DNA of 34,817 bases from an uncultured Methylobacter sp. (GTDB taxonomy: Bacteria; Pseudomonadota; Gammaproteobacteria; Methylococcales; Methylomonadaceae). A program made the translations under genes and the position numbers. Location of the stretch: positions 1 to 34,817 of the forward strand of contig CAILCX010000212.1 of the NCBI GenBank assembly GCA_903832775.1, in the 5' to 3' direction. The notes beneath the pieces were generated by a model. It saw nothing but the letters and a program-made list of their open reading frames with translations. It had not been told where the DNA came from and did not search any database. Below are positions 8,762 to 17,438 of the stretch, one piece after another (position 1 is the stretch's first letter; each line of letters opens with the position of its first letter).

Positions 8762-9343
8762 TCAGTTAACGCCATTCTTGTTATACAAAGCCAACACGGT
8801 TTTGACATAATTTTGCGTTTCAGGATAGGGCGGGATTGAGTTATTGTGTCTAATGACTGCATTTTCGCCCGCATTATAAGCGGCAACCACCAAGTCAAGA
8901 TTGGAATCAAACAGTCTGATCAAGTCTTTCAAATAACGTGTGCCACCATCAATATTCTGATCGGGACTATTGCGATCAATAACACCATAACGTCTTGCCG
9001 TTTCAGGCATTAATTGCATCAATCCTACCGCTCCGGCTGAAGAAATTGCCGTAGCATTATAAGCGGATTCAGCCTGAATAACGGCGTGTACCAGTTTAGC
9101 ATCGACCTGATGACGATTGGCGGCTTCAGTGATAATGTCGGTAAATTTTCTTTTATTTGCGCCCATAAAGGGCAGGGCAGCATTGTAATTTAATGCCCGT
9201 GTACGGATGATGCGTTTATAAGAATTATTGGGTGGCTTATCGGTATAGTAGACATGGCCGTTATTATCGACAAACTTAAAAATGTCGGCCAGTGCCTCGG
9301 TGGAGAAAAGTAAACTGGTCAAAATAACGGCAATCTTATTCAT
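8762..9343 (-). CDS. lytic transglycosylase (SLT domain) with DUF4124 N-terminus
   Basis: The product has 193 residues. A signal peptide ends at about A19 (ALA-D). Residues 20-45 (DIFKFVDNNGHVYYTDKPP) match the DUF4124 domain found on many periplasmic proteins. The SLT catalytic domain covers about 68-190: catalytic Glu92 in IQAESAYNATAIS, then GAVGLMQLMPETARRYG, DGGTRYLKDL and AAYNAGE (154-160). It cleaves the MurNAc-GlcNAc bond of peptidoglycan to give 1,6-anhydro ends. An AGG lies before the ATG. The specific Slt/Mlt subfamily cannot be settled. It is convergent with the small membrane genes and 61 bases downstream of purT. Confidence 0.9.
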   Translation of the reverse strand: MNKIAVILTSLLFSTEALADIFKFVDNNGHVYYTDKPPNNSYKRIIRTRALNYNAALPFMGANKRKFTDIITEAANRHQVDAKLVHAVIQAESAYNATAISSAGAVGLMQLMPETARRYGVIDRNSPDQNIDGGTRYLKDLIRLFDSNLDLVVAAYNAGENAVIRHNNSIPPYPETQNYVKTVLALYNKNGVN

Positions 9344-9404
9344 CTTTGTGCCTATTCTCAGGTTTAAAAACAGTATTTAAATAACGTTAACAGTTATTTG
9401 GTTT

Positions 9405-10601
9405 TTATCCTTTTATGACAATCATGCTGGCGGCCTTTAGTGCCCGTGTTCTTGCTTCCTCGACTGTGTCCGCGGTCGCTAAAGCAACACCCATGCGTCT
9501 GTTTACAAACGCTTCCGGCTTGCCAAACAATCTGATTTCGCTGGTGGGAACTGTTAGCGCCTTTTCCAGACCTTCATAAACGACGTCTTTTGCATTAATT
9601 CCGCCAAGGATTACAGCGCTGGCTCCGGCGCTGTGATAGCCTGCGTAGACAGGTAAGCCTAAAATGGCTCTGGCGTGCAAGTCAAATTCAGTTTGATTTT
9701 GGGTAACCATGGTGACCATACCCGTATCATGCGGTCTGGGACTGACTTCGCTAAACCAGACGTCATCGCCATTAACAAAAAGTTCAACGCCGAATAAGCC
9801 CAAGCCACCGATTTCGTTGGTGATTTTAAATGCAATATCCTGTGAGGTTTTTAGAGCGGCAGGGCTCATAGCTTGCGGTTGCCAGCTTTCGCGGTAATCA
9901 CCGTTTTCCTGTACATGGCCTATAGGTGCGCAAAAATGAGTTTTGATTTCGCAGTGTTCATCTTTAGCACGAACCGTTAATAAGGTGATTTCAAAATCAA
10001 AATCGATTTTTGCTTCAACGATGACTTTGCCAGTATCAACCCGACCGCTGGATTTGGCGTAATCCCAGGCAGCTTCAAGCTGATCCGCGCTTTTAACCAT
10101 CGATTGACCTTTGCCAGAGGAGGACATGGTCGGCTTGATAAAACAGGGATAACCAATACCGTTGTCAACCGCAGTTTGTAGTTCGGCAAAACTTTCTGCG
10201 AACGCATACTTTGAGGTGGGGATTTTAAGTTGTTCGGCGGCCAGATTTCTGATTCCTTCGCGGTTCATGGTCAGTTGAATGGCTCTGGCGTTTGGCACTA
10301 CTGTGCAAAGTCCTTCCGCTTCAATGTCAAGTAGTGCTTGGGTTGCAATGGCTTCAATTTCAGGGATGATAAAGTCGGGTTTTTCCAGGGCGATCAGGTT
10401 TTTTACAGCGACCGTATCGGTCATATCTAGCACATGACTGCGATGCGCTACTTGATGGGCCGGTGCATTGGCGTAACGGTCTGCTGCTATGACTTCCACG
10501 CCATAACGCTGTAAGGCGATTGCCAATTCCTTACCCAATTCGCCACTGCCCAACAGCAGGGCTTTGGTTGCGTTGTTGGATAATGCGGTACCTATTTTCA
10601 T
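9405..10601 (-). CDS. purT: formate-dependent phosphoribosylglycinamide formyltransferase (PurT)
   Basis: The product has 398 residues, close to the 392 of E. coli PurT. It starts with the nucleotide-binding [20 protein letters not shown]. An ATP-grasp core follows, with [14 protein letters not shown] as the glycine-rich loop and [20 protein letters not shown] as the metal-binding segment, then PHDTGMVT. PurT makes formylglycinamide ribotide from GAR, ATP and formate in purine synthesis. Its use of formate would suit an organism with one-carbon metabolism, but that is only consistent, not proof. The start codon overlaps the stop of the upstream MutS-like gene by four bases (ATGA), so the two are translationally coupled. 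Confidence 0.96.
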   Translation of the reverse strand: MKIGTALSNNATKALLLGSGELGKELAIALQRYGVEVIAADRYANAPAHQVAHRSHVLDMTDTVAVKNLIALEKPDFIIPEIEAIATQALLDIEAEGLCTVVPNARAIQLTMNREGIRNLAAEQLKIPTSKYAFAESFAELQTAVDNGIGYPCFIKPTMSSSGKGQSMVKSADQLEAAWDYAKSSGRVDTGKVIVEAKIDFDFEITLLTVRAKDEHCEIKTHFCAPIGHVQENGDYRESWQPQAMSPAALKTSQDIAFKITNEIGGLGLFGVELFVNGDDVWFSEVSPRPHDTGMVTMVTQNQTEFDLHARAILGLPVYAGYHSAGASAVILGGINAKDVVYEGLEKALTVPTSEIRLFGKPEAFVNRRMGVALATADTVEEARTRALKAASMIVIKG

Positions 10602-12193
10602 TGTGAACCTGCCAGATAGTTATCTATATCTTCTTTGGAAAAACCGATTTTTTTAGCCACGCGATCGGCATGGCTGACTCGCGAAATACCCTCAATCAGT
10701 TTATAGGTAGGTGCGTCATTGGCAAACTCCACTTGTCTGGGTAAGCCGATGCGCTGAGCCACAAAATGATCGACCAGGTGATGATTGTGGGTGATTAAAA
10801 TCGTGCTGTTGCCTTTTCGATAAAAACCGTTAAGCACATTTGACGATGATTCCATTTTTTCTTCAAAGGTTGTGCCTTCGGATAATTCATCAAGCACCAC
10901 CAGGCTTTTAGGGCTTGATGCTAAAAATATATCTTTGGTTCTTTTTAATTCGGTGCCAAAACGACCTTCGCCGTCATCCAGATGACTAATATCAGGCGCT
11001 TGATAAAAAATACGATCGGCAACGGTGAGTCGTGCTGATTTAGCTGGAACATAGCAGCCAATCTGTGCCAACAGTTGAATTTGGGTGATGGTTTTGCAAA
11101 AAGCAGTCTTGCCGCCACTATTGGGGCCGGTTACCAATACCAGTTTGTCCTCATCCAGGACAAAATCATTGCCCACATAATCCGGATTTTGTTTGCCTAA
11201 AACCGGGTTTCTGGCGTCTTCCAGATTGATCTGGTGATGCGGTGCCTCAAGCAGTTCTGGCAGAACTTTATTGCCGCCGAAAGCTTCGGCAAATTTGATA
11301 AACGACAACAATTCATCCAATTGACCCAAAGCATCGATAGTTTCGGCTACGGCGGGTGATTTTTTAAACTCGTTTCTTAGCGGAATAATGCAACTGTCGC
11401 GATCAAAACCGCCGACGATCGGAAAATAAACCAGTAAAAGTGGCACAACAAAAATACTGGCTGTGGGAATAGCTTCAACTGAAACCTGAAACATGTCAGT
11501 TGGAAAAAAATGTGCCATTGCCCAGATTGCTCCAAAAAATAAGGATATCAATACCGGTTTGAATATGCGGGGTTTAAAAATGATCGCCGGTGAAAATGAA
11601 CCCTGGCGTTGTTCTTTGCACTGAATGCTGTTTTCGGTAATGTAAACCGGGCCTTCTATTAAAGAATAGGGGCGTGACTCAGCAAACGTTTTTATTTTGT
11701 CGAAAATGGCTTTTAGATATTCGCTTTTCGGCGTTTCGATAGCCTGAACTTCAGCAACCAGATCAAGTATGAAGCGGATGCCACGTTTATATTGCAGATA
11801 GCCGTAACCTTCAATTTCATAGTCTGCTCTGGCGGTTCCCATTGAGCCTAGAAATTCACCAAACAACAATAAATAAAAGTTTTTTTCGTTAGGTACAGCT
11901 TGATGTACCAGATATTCGAGCTGTTCTTTCAGCGCAGGATTCGCCTGTAGTTCTTCAATGGCTTGCTGTTTTGCTTTAATCTGCTCAAGATTATCCAGCG
12001 GTTGCGATAAAGATCTAAATAATGTCGCTTGTCCTGCCAGGGTGGAGGCGTGATTGCTGACCTCAAATAATTGATCGACTTCAATGGTGTTGAAGGAGCG
12101 TTCATCAAGGACGCCGGCATCGGTAGCTAAAGTTTTACTGGCTTTGATGGTCGGTAAGCTATCTTGCCAGCTTTCTAGTAGGGTTGGGTTCAT
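10598..12193 (-). CDS. membrane-anchored MutS-like ATPase
   Basis: The product has 531 residues. Its C-terminal half is a MutS ATPase domain: Walker A GPNSGGKT at 356-363, Walker B LVVLDE at 431-436, the SEGTTFEE segment and [11 protein letters not shown] at 467-477. It lacks the MutS mismatch-binding domain I. Two hydrophobic segments at about 212-230 and 243-262 ([19 protein letters not shown]) predict a membrane hairpin before the ATPase. This fits the poorly characterised membrane MutS-like family rather than MutS1 or the Smr-containing MutS2. Its job is not known from the sequence. It is the first gene of a pair with purT, with a four-base overlap. Confidence 0.82.
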   Translation of the reverse strand: MNPTLLESWQDSLPTIKASKTLATDAGVLDERSFNTIEVDQLFEVSNHASTLAGQATLFRSLSQPLDNLEQIKAKQQAIEELQANPALKEQLEYLVHQAVPNEKNFYLLLFGEFLGSMGTARADYEIEGYGYLQYKRGIRFILDLVAEVQAIETPKSEYLKAIFDKIKTFAESRPYSLIEGPVYITENSIQCKEQRQGSFSPAIIFKPRIFKPVLISLFFGAIWAMAHFFPTDMFQVSVEAIPTASIFVVPLLLVYFPIVGGFDRDSCIIPLRNEFKKSPAVAETIDALGQLDELLSFIKFAEAFGGNKVLPELLEAPHHQINLEDARNPVLGKQNPDYVGNDFVLDEDKLVLVTGPNSGGKTAFCKTITQIQLLAQIGCYVPAKSARLTVADRIFYQAPDISHLDDGEGRFGTELKRTKDIFLASSPKSLVVLDELSEGTTFEEKMESSSNVLNGFYRKGNSTILITHNHHLVDHFVAQRIGLPRQVEFANDAPTYKLIEGISRVSHADRVAKKIGFSKEDIDNYLAGSQ

Positions 12194-12304
12194 CTGTTTA
12201 GCCTTTTGTGACCGGAATTATCGTTTACATACCGGTCAATGACATTTAAACAATTTAAATGCACTTACGTAATGGGAGGACGCGGTACATTGAAAAATTA
12301 ACTA

Positions 12305-13273
12305 CTAAAGTTTTTGTTCAAGCATACTAACTATAGCATCAACATGAAGTTCCGAATCATTTAAAGCTGCAATATAGCGATAGTCTTCGCCTCCGGACTC
12401 GAGGAATATTGACTTGTTTTCCATAGCTATTTCTTCCAGCGTTTCCAGGCAGTCGACAGCAAAACCGGGACAGACTACATCAATTTTCTTGATGCCCTTG
12501 GCTGGAAGCTCTTCCAGTGTGTTGACGCAATAAGGCTTTAGCCATTCCGCCTTACCAAAACGTGACTGAAAAACAAGCATCCATTGCTTTTGATCAAGCC
12601 CCAGCTTTTCAGCAATCAAGGCGCCGGTTTTGTGGCATTGATGAAAATAAGGGTCACCCCATTTGGTCAGTTGTTCTGGCAAACCATGAAAAGACATTAA
12701 TAATAGCTCATTTTTACCATGTTCCTGCCAATGCCGGTTTATGGATTCGGCAACGGCAGCAATATAGCGACTGTCCTGGTGATAATCACTGATAAAGTGG
12801 ATGTTGGGTAGGTGTCGCCACTGGTTGAGTTCTTTGACCATATCATCATAGATTGATGCTGTGGTGGTCGAAGAATATTGAGGATACAACGGCAGGATAA
12901 TTAAATTATCAATCCCTTCTTTTTTAAAAGCTTGTAATTGTTTTGCGATGGAGGGTTCACCATAACGCATTACATGTTGGGTTATGACGCCTTGAGAATT
13001 TAGCTTGTCGGCAACTTTTTCAGTTAATTGGCGGGTCAGAAAAATTAACGGTGAACCTTTTTTATGCCATATTTTTTTATAGGCTTTTAAAGATTTACTG
13101 GGACGAAATGGCAACACAATAAAATGCAAGATCATCCACCAAAGTGGGCGTGGCAGATTAACTACTCGCGGGTCCCACAGAAATTCTTTAAGAAAACGTC
13201 TGACTGCAGAAACTGTCGGTGCTGCAGGCGAGCCCAGATTGGCCAGCAGGACACCGGTTTTTTTGTGTGACAT
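12305..13273 (-). CDS. hemH: ferrochelatase
   Basis: The product has 322 residues, normal for a bacterial ferrochelatase. The N-terminus MSHKKTGVLLANLGSPAAPT is characteristic. The catalytic His196 is in SFHGLP (194-199), and the conserved acidic helix FAVDCLETLEEI (271-282) follows VVCPG. It inserts ferrous iron into protoporphyrin IX, the last step of heme synthesis, at the cytoplasmic face of the inner membrane. It lies 49 bases downstream of folE on the same strand and may share its transcript. Confidence 0.96.
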   Translation of the reverse strand: MSHKKTGVLLANLGSPAAPTVSAVRRFLKEFLWDPRVVNLPRPLWWMILHFIVLPFRPSKSLKAYKKIWHKKGSPLIFLTRQLTEKVADKLNSQGVITQHVMRYGEPSIAKQLQAFKKEGIDNLIILPLYPQYSSTTTASIYDDMVKELNQWRHLPNIHFISDYHQDSRYIAAVAESINRHWQEHGKNELLLMSFHGLPEQLTKWGDPYFHQCHKTGALIAEKLGLDQKQWMLVFQSRFGKAEWLKPYCVNTLEELPAKGIKKIDVVCPGFAVDCLETLEEIAMENKSIFLESGGEDYRYIAALNDSELHVDAIVSMLEQKL

Positions 13274-13322
13274 GTGTTCGACTCCGCTCGCTATGAGTAG
13301 TTTTTATATTATCAGGGTAGGT

Positions 13323-13865
13323 CTATCGATTGATCAGATTTAAAAATTCCGACCGGGTGCTGATCTCTTTACGAAAAATGCCGGTCATGACTGATGTTGT
13401 CATCACCGAATTTTGTTTTTCAACACCGCGCATCATCATGCACAAATGTTTGGCTTCAATAACTACGGCAACGCCTCTGGCACCGGTTGCTTTTTCTATC
13501 GCGTCAGCTATTTGTTTGGTCAGTACTTCCTGGATTTGCAGGCGGCGTGCATACATGTCAATAACGCGAGCTACTTTGGACAGTCCCATCACTTTACCCT
13601 GTGGTAAATAGCCTACGTGACATTTGCCGATAAACGGCAGTAAATGGTGTTCACATAAAGAATAGAGTTCGATGTCTTTTACAATGACCATGTCTTCAGT
13701 GTCCGCAGAAAAAATGGCACCGTTGAGCACTTCTTCCAGCGTTTTTTCGTAGCCGTTGTTTAAAAACTTGAAAGCCTTGGCCGCGCGTTTTGGCGTATCG
13801 ATTAGACCTTCGCGAGTTAAATCTTCACCGACTGCTTCGATAATCTTGGCAAAATGCTCTTCCAT
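13323..13865 (-). CDS. folE: GTP cyclohydrolase I
   Basis: The product has 180 residues. Zinc ligands are visible as C71 and H74 in [18 protein letters not shown] and C142 in [30 protein letters not shown] and the C-terminal [12 protein letters not shown] also match FolE. It converts GTP to dihydroneopterin triphosphate, the entry step to folate and tetrahydromethanopterin-type pterins. An AGGAAAG sequence precedes the ATG. It is the first gene of the folE-hemH pair and diverges from the YcbK-like gene. Confidence 0.96.
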   Translation of the reverse strand: MEEHFAKIIEAVGEDLTREGLIDTPKRAAKAFKFLNNGYEKTLEEVLNGAIFSADTEDMVIVKDIELYSLCEHHLLPFIGKCHVGYLPQGKVMGLSKVARVIDMYARRLQIQEVLTKQIADAIEKATGARGVAVVIEAKHLCMMMRGVEKQNSVMTTSVMTGIFRKEISTRSEFLNLINR

Positions 13866-14163
13866 TATTTCTTTCCTGGTTGTAAAAATAGCCTGCCAGT
13901 ATACAACATAGACCCTTTAATATTAAAGCTTTAGCGCTTCGTAAACCAAGGCGTCCGAATAAATAGCGCTTTAAAATTATGTTGCAAACCGCATCGTTTT
14001 CCTTGTAAAACCAAAACCTGGCACTTTAAGCAATTGAAATTATGTTAACTGCTAAGCACAATTGATTGTTGGGTGCGCTATTAAATACGACGGTTAAGTT
14101 TTGTTAAGATTAATTTAAGGTTAAATCATGAGAATAGCCTATCAGTATTAATACGTAGATTAT
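13866..14163. promoter_or_regulatory. divergent intergenic region with helically spaced TTAAG repeats
   Basis: About 300 bases separate folE (minus) from the YcbK-like gene (plus). Near its plus-strand end, GTTAAG at 14093 and GTTAAG at 14103 are one helical turn apart, followed by TTTAAG at 14114 and GTTAAA at 14120. That array resembles tandem sites for a response regulator or another cooperatively binding protein, about 40-70 bases before the start codon. No gene was seen here. Assignment to a particular regulator is not possible. Confidence 0.3.
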
Positions 14164-14883
14164 ATGAACCCAGCAGAATCGACTATGAATGAAAGTACCA
14201 TTATTTCATCAAGACGCAAGTTTCTAAAAAATATGGCTTATGGCTCTTTGCTGATGGCCGGTGGCATCGGAGTCGCAAACGCTAGAGCCAAACATAGTAA
14301 CGCCCATACAGTACTTACTCCACACTCAGTTCATCATAAAAAACATGTTCATGATACGCTGAATCAGCATGTTTCTTTTTTAAAGCCTTCGTCTAAGATC
14401 AACAGAACAAGCTTTTTCGATCGGCATTCGCCTTCGCATAAGATGCTGGCTTTCCATAACACTCATACGGGTGATCAGTTAAATCTGACCTATTTTGAGC
14501 AGGGGCGTTACATTACCGATGCTTTACACGAAATAAATCATTTGTTTCGAGACTATCATGACGGTACTGTCCATCCGATTGATCCAGCGTTGTTGGATCA
14601 ACTTTATGATTTAAAGCATACGCTTGAAGTTAGAAAACCGTTCCATATCGTTTCAGGTTATCGTTCTCCGGCGACCAATGCCGATTTGCGCAAACACAGC
14701 GATGGCGTCGCCAAAAACAGTTTGCACATGGAGGGCAGGGCGATTGATATTCGCATTGAAGGACTAGACACCCGACGAATCAGAAATGCTGCGCTGGCTA
14801 TGCAGCGTGGTGGTGTCGGTTATTATGAGCGATCTGATTTTGTGCATCTGGATACAGGTGACGTAAGAACTTGGGGTGGTTAG
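14164..14883 (+). CDS. Tat-exported YcbK/DUF882-type murein peptidase (M15 family)
   Basis: The product has 239 residues from the ATG at 14164; the ATG at 14185 (M8) is equally possible, as neither has a clear ribosome binding site. A twin-arginine signal SRRKFLK at 16-22 precedes the hydrophobic GSLLMAGGIGVANARA, so it is exported folded. The peptidase M15 core has HIVSGYRSPATNADLRKHS, zinc ligands H188 and D195 in HMEGRAIDIR, and H228 in DFVHLD near the C-terminus. E. coli MepK (YcbK) of this family cuts meso-DAP cross-links in peptidoglycan. The segment at 40-100 is His-rich and unlike the core, probably a linker. Confidence 0.87.
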   Translation: MNPAESTMNESTIISSRRKFLKNMAYGSLLMAGGIGVANARAKHSNAHTVLTPHSVHHKKHVHDTLNQHVSFLKPSSKINRTSFFDRHSPSHKMLAFHNTHTGDQLNLTYFEQGRYITDALHEINHLFRDYHDGTVHPIDPALLDQLYDLKHTLEVRKPFHIVSGYRSPATNADLRKHSDGVAKNSLHMEGRAIDIRIEGLDTRRIRNAALAMQRGGVGYYERSDFVHLDTGDVRTWGG

Positions 14884-14991
14884 TTCATATTCCCAAACTT
14901 TGATGTTAAATCGATTATTTGTGGCGAATAGTAAACTGACTGTCCTGATGCTAGAATCAACAGTTCTACAATTTAAACTTTTAGGAACAGC

Positions 14992-15282
14992 ATGAGCAAA
15001 ATCACTATAGAACACAATCCGAGTGAAGACAGATTAAAAGAGCTGGGTGTTTCCGGTTGGGAAATCTGGGAAAAAGAGATTTCAACGTTTCCAATTGACT
15101 TTGATGAAACTGAATGTGCTTATGTTTTAGAAGGAGAGATTTTGGTTACGCCAGCTGGTGGTAAGCCTGTACGAATCCTCCCAGGTGATTTGGTGTCGTT
15201 CCATGCGGGTCTCGATAGTCAATGGGAAGTCGTAAAGCCTTTACGTAAGCATTACAGCTACGATTATCCCAATGGTATTTAA
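14992..15282 (+). CDS. small cupin-domain protein (DUF861-type)
   Basis: The 96-residue product is a single cupin fold. SGWEIWEKEISTFPIDFDET leads into the core motif AYVLEGEILVTPAGGKPVRI and LPGDLVSFHAGLDSQWEV, which matches the cupin_3 (DUF861) family. TTTAGGAACAGC before the ATG supplies a ribosome binding site. Such stand-alone cupins are often of unknown substrate, so no reaction is proposed. The gene is followed by a strong hairpin terminator. Confidence 0.85.
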   Translation: MSKITIEHNPSEDRLKELGVSGWEIWEKEISTFPIDFDETECAYVLEGEILVTPAGGKPVRILPGDLVSFHAGLDSQWEVVKPLRKHYSYDYPNGI

Positions 15283-15342
15283 TCGTTTTTACGGGATAAT
15301 GCTCTATATAAAAATCCTGTGAAATAAAACATAGGATAATCT

Positions 15343-15387
15343 AAATTTAACCTGACAAATGCTTAGGTATTGTCGGGTTAAATTTTT
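15343..15387. terminator. bidirectional-type intrinsic terminator
   Basis: A 16-base stem (15343-15358 with 15370-15385, one mismatch) surrounds an 11-base loop and is followed by TTTTT on the plus strand. It lies between the convergent cupin gene and the unrecognised minus-strand gene. The A-rich left flank could also let it stop minus-strand transcription. Confidence 0.7.
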
Positions 15388-15414
15388 GAAGTATCTTTTG
15401 ATTGTAATCTCGGT

Positions 15415-15897
15415 TTAGGAATCTTTAAGGTCTTTAAAGATTAGCGTCGGTTGGTTGTTTATGAAAGTGTGTTCGTTAAATTCATCGATATAAATAGCAT
15501 TTAAAGTCACTTCTTCATACAGCCAATAATAAAAGTCGCCTTCAAAAACACTATATCTATGGCTATATTTGCACTGGATCGATTGCTTGTTCAATGAGCC
15601 AAGTATTTTAGCTGTATTATCAGGGTTAAGTTTGTCAAAATAACCCAGTTTGCTGTTTTCTACATCCAGTTCAAAACGATCCAATTTTATTTTTCCGCAT
15701 GTCAACTGCTCAGCTTTTATTTCCTTGTGACGTAAATTCCCGTCATGCTGATCAATTAGAATAGCCTTATTCATAAAGTAAAAAGCCGGTGGGAACTTAA
15801 TTGCAAAACAGTTGGGACTATTTGCGCGTTGTAAAATATGAGCGGCAGTCCGCTCAGATTTATCCCATTGTTTAATAATAAGTTGTAAAGCCAGCAT
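15415..15897 (-). CDS. hypothetical protein, unrecognised
   Basis: The frame opens with TTG at 15921, but that codon lies in the T-run of the ompA terminator. The ATG at 15897, with GGAT ten bases upstream, is therefore preferred and gives 160 residues. There is no signal peptide or membrane span. The protein is rich in aromatic and charged residues, for example YSVFEGDFYYWLYEEVTL in the C-terminal half. I do not recognise a family and see no catalytic motif. The ompA terminator lies directly upstream, so the gene probably depends on read-through or a promoter inside that region. Confidence 0.6.
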   Translation of the reverse strand: MLALQLIIKQWDKSERTAAHILQRANSPNCFAIKFPPAFYFMNKAILIDQHDGNLRHKEIKAEQLTCGKIKLDRFELDVENSKLGYFDKLNPDNTAKILGSLNKQSIQCKYSHRYSVFEGDFYYWLYEEVTLNAIYIDEFNEHTFINNQPTLIFKDLKDS

Positions 15898-15919
15898 GAT
15901 GTTATCCAGTATTTCGGGC

Positions 15920-15947
15920 AAAAAAAACCCGCTAATTAAAGCGGGCT
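15920..15947 (-). terminator. intrinsic terminator of the ompA-family gene
   Basis: Read on the minus strand, AGCCCGCTTTAATTAGCGGG is followed by eight T. Stem bases are 15940-15945 and 15928-15933. It starts 35 bases after the ompA-family stop codon. Confidence 0.85.
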
Positions 15948-15982
15948 CTTCATTTCAAGACTTTTAAATGGCTACAAGAGTT

Positions 15983-17065
15983 TTAATTCCCTTCTTTGCC
16001 ATGTAGAGGTTGTTGTGGTTTACCGTCAACTTCCAATTGTACGCGACGGTTGTTTGCGCGACCTTCTTCAGTATCATTGGAGTCTATAGGTTGAGTCCAG
16101 CCATAGCCACGGGTAGTCAGATTAGCTGAATGAGTTCCATCGACCAGATATTTTTTAACAGCCATAGCGCGACGTTCAGACAAACTCATATTATGTTTTA
16201 AACCGCCTGTTTTGCTGGTGTGTCCTTGAATTTCGATGACCAATTCAGGATGGCTTTTGATAACTTTTGCAGTATTGTCCAGATTTGCAAAGTATTGTGG
16301 TTTGATATTGTCTTTATCATTATCAAATTTGACATCAACAATCCAACAACCTTTTATGCTGACTTTAACGCCAGGTAAGGTATCAGGGCAGATATCGTTG
16401 CAATCGTTGACGCCGTCGTTATCGCCATCAAGAGTAGAGCAATCTGCTACAACAACTGGAGCTGGCGCAGCTACAGGAATTATGGCGGGCGCTTCTGCGG
16501 CAACTGCTTTAGGCTTTGGTCCCAGCGGAATAACAAAACCAAGGTTTACAACCATGTCATGAAATTCGTCGGTACCGGGCTGAAGATTAGCGTTGAAATT
16601 ATTGTTGTAGCGATAGCGAACATCACTGCGAACCAGGAAGTTATCATGAAGCTCGTAAGTGAAACCTGCACCTGCTTCGCCGATGAAGCCGGCACCGCTA
16701 TCACCATTATGGCTGGAGTTCATTCCACCTATACCGATGACGGTATAAGGTGAAAATACACCGCGAGAGATGAAATATTGAACGTCTGCGGTGCCACCGG
16801 TTAAATCCCAGTTTCCGTTTTGATTCGCGCCTTGTAGTCCTTGATAGAAGCCCTTCAATTCGACATTGAAGTGTTCGTTAAGGATCTTTCCAAAACCCAT
16901 GCCGCCGCCCCATCCACTATGGGAGTTGCGATCGCCATCTTGTAAAAGAAATGTGCCAAAGGGTGCGACATACCATCTATTGTCTTGGTATTTGTCAGCA
17001 TGTGCGTTTGATAAAAATCCCAGGCTTGTAAGAGCCAACAGGGCAAGTAATTGTTTTTTCCGCAT
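15983..17065 (-). CDS. OmpA-family outer membrane protein
   Basis: A GTG or longer start at 17104 is possible, but the ATG at 17065 is preceded by AAGGAG and gives a clean signal peptide (MRKKQLLALLALTSLGF to NAHA). The 360-residue product has an N-terminal eight-strand barrel-like region (about 23-190), then an Ala/Pro-rich hinge. A calcium-type linker DGDNDGVNDCNDICPD follows, resembling a thrombospondin type 3 repeat. The C-terminal OmpA peptidoglycan-binding domain has IEIQGHTSKTG, SLSERRA and GRANNRRVQLEV. It anchors the outer membrane to peptidoglycan and may form a small pore. A near-palindrome lies in its 5' region and a terminator follows it. Confidence 0.92.
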   Translation of the reverse strand: MRKKQLLALLALTSLGFLSNAHADKYQDNRWYVAPFGTFLLQDGDRNSHSGWGGGMGFGKILNEHFNVELKGFYQGLQGANQNGNWDLTGGTADVQYFISRGVFSPYTVIGIGGMNSSHNGDSGAGFIGEAGAGFTYELHDNFLVRSDVRYRYNNNFNANLQPGTDEFHDMVVNLGFVIPLGPKPKAVAAEAPAIIPVAAPAPVVVADCSTLDGDNDGVNDCNDICPDTLPGVKVSIKGCWIVDVKFDNDKDNIKPQYFANLDNTAKVIKSHPELVIEIQGHTSKTGGLKHNMSLSERRAMAVKKYLVDGTHSANLTTRGYGWTQPIDSNDTEEGRANNRRVQLEVDGKPQQPLHGKEGN

Positions 17066-17438
17066 AACATTCTCCTTACTTATTGATAGTAAACGGTACA
17101 ACATATACGTTGTATAAAACTAAATATGATTTTTAATTCTATCACCATATTCGGATTTAAAACATGTTCTTGCTTGTTTTTTAATCAGGAAAATAATTAT
17201 ACATTTAATGATAGATGAATGATTCGGTCGCTTTCGGTTTAGTTATACCTATATAAATAAGTGGGTTAGGATGCCTGCACGATTTTCTTGACGTGAGATT
17301 TTATACAATAAGTTTATGTTGCAGCCCTGCATATTTATTTGTTTTTAGGCGTCTTTAAAAATTAAAATTATAATCTTTGCATGTTTGGTTTTATTCGTTG
17401 TAAAACTGATTACAACTAATTTATAAAGGTGAAAGTTA
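17066..17438. promoter_or_regulatory. divergent intergenic region ompA / pilU
   Basis: About 370 AT-rich bases hold the promoters of two divergent genes. A near-perfect palindrome TACAACATATACGTTGTA (17097-17114, 16 of 18 bases symmetric) lies 32-49 bases before the ompA-family start, a plausible operator or mRNA 5' stem. No promoter hexamers could be assigned with confidence, and no further gene was seen. Confidence 0.35.
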
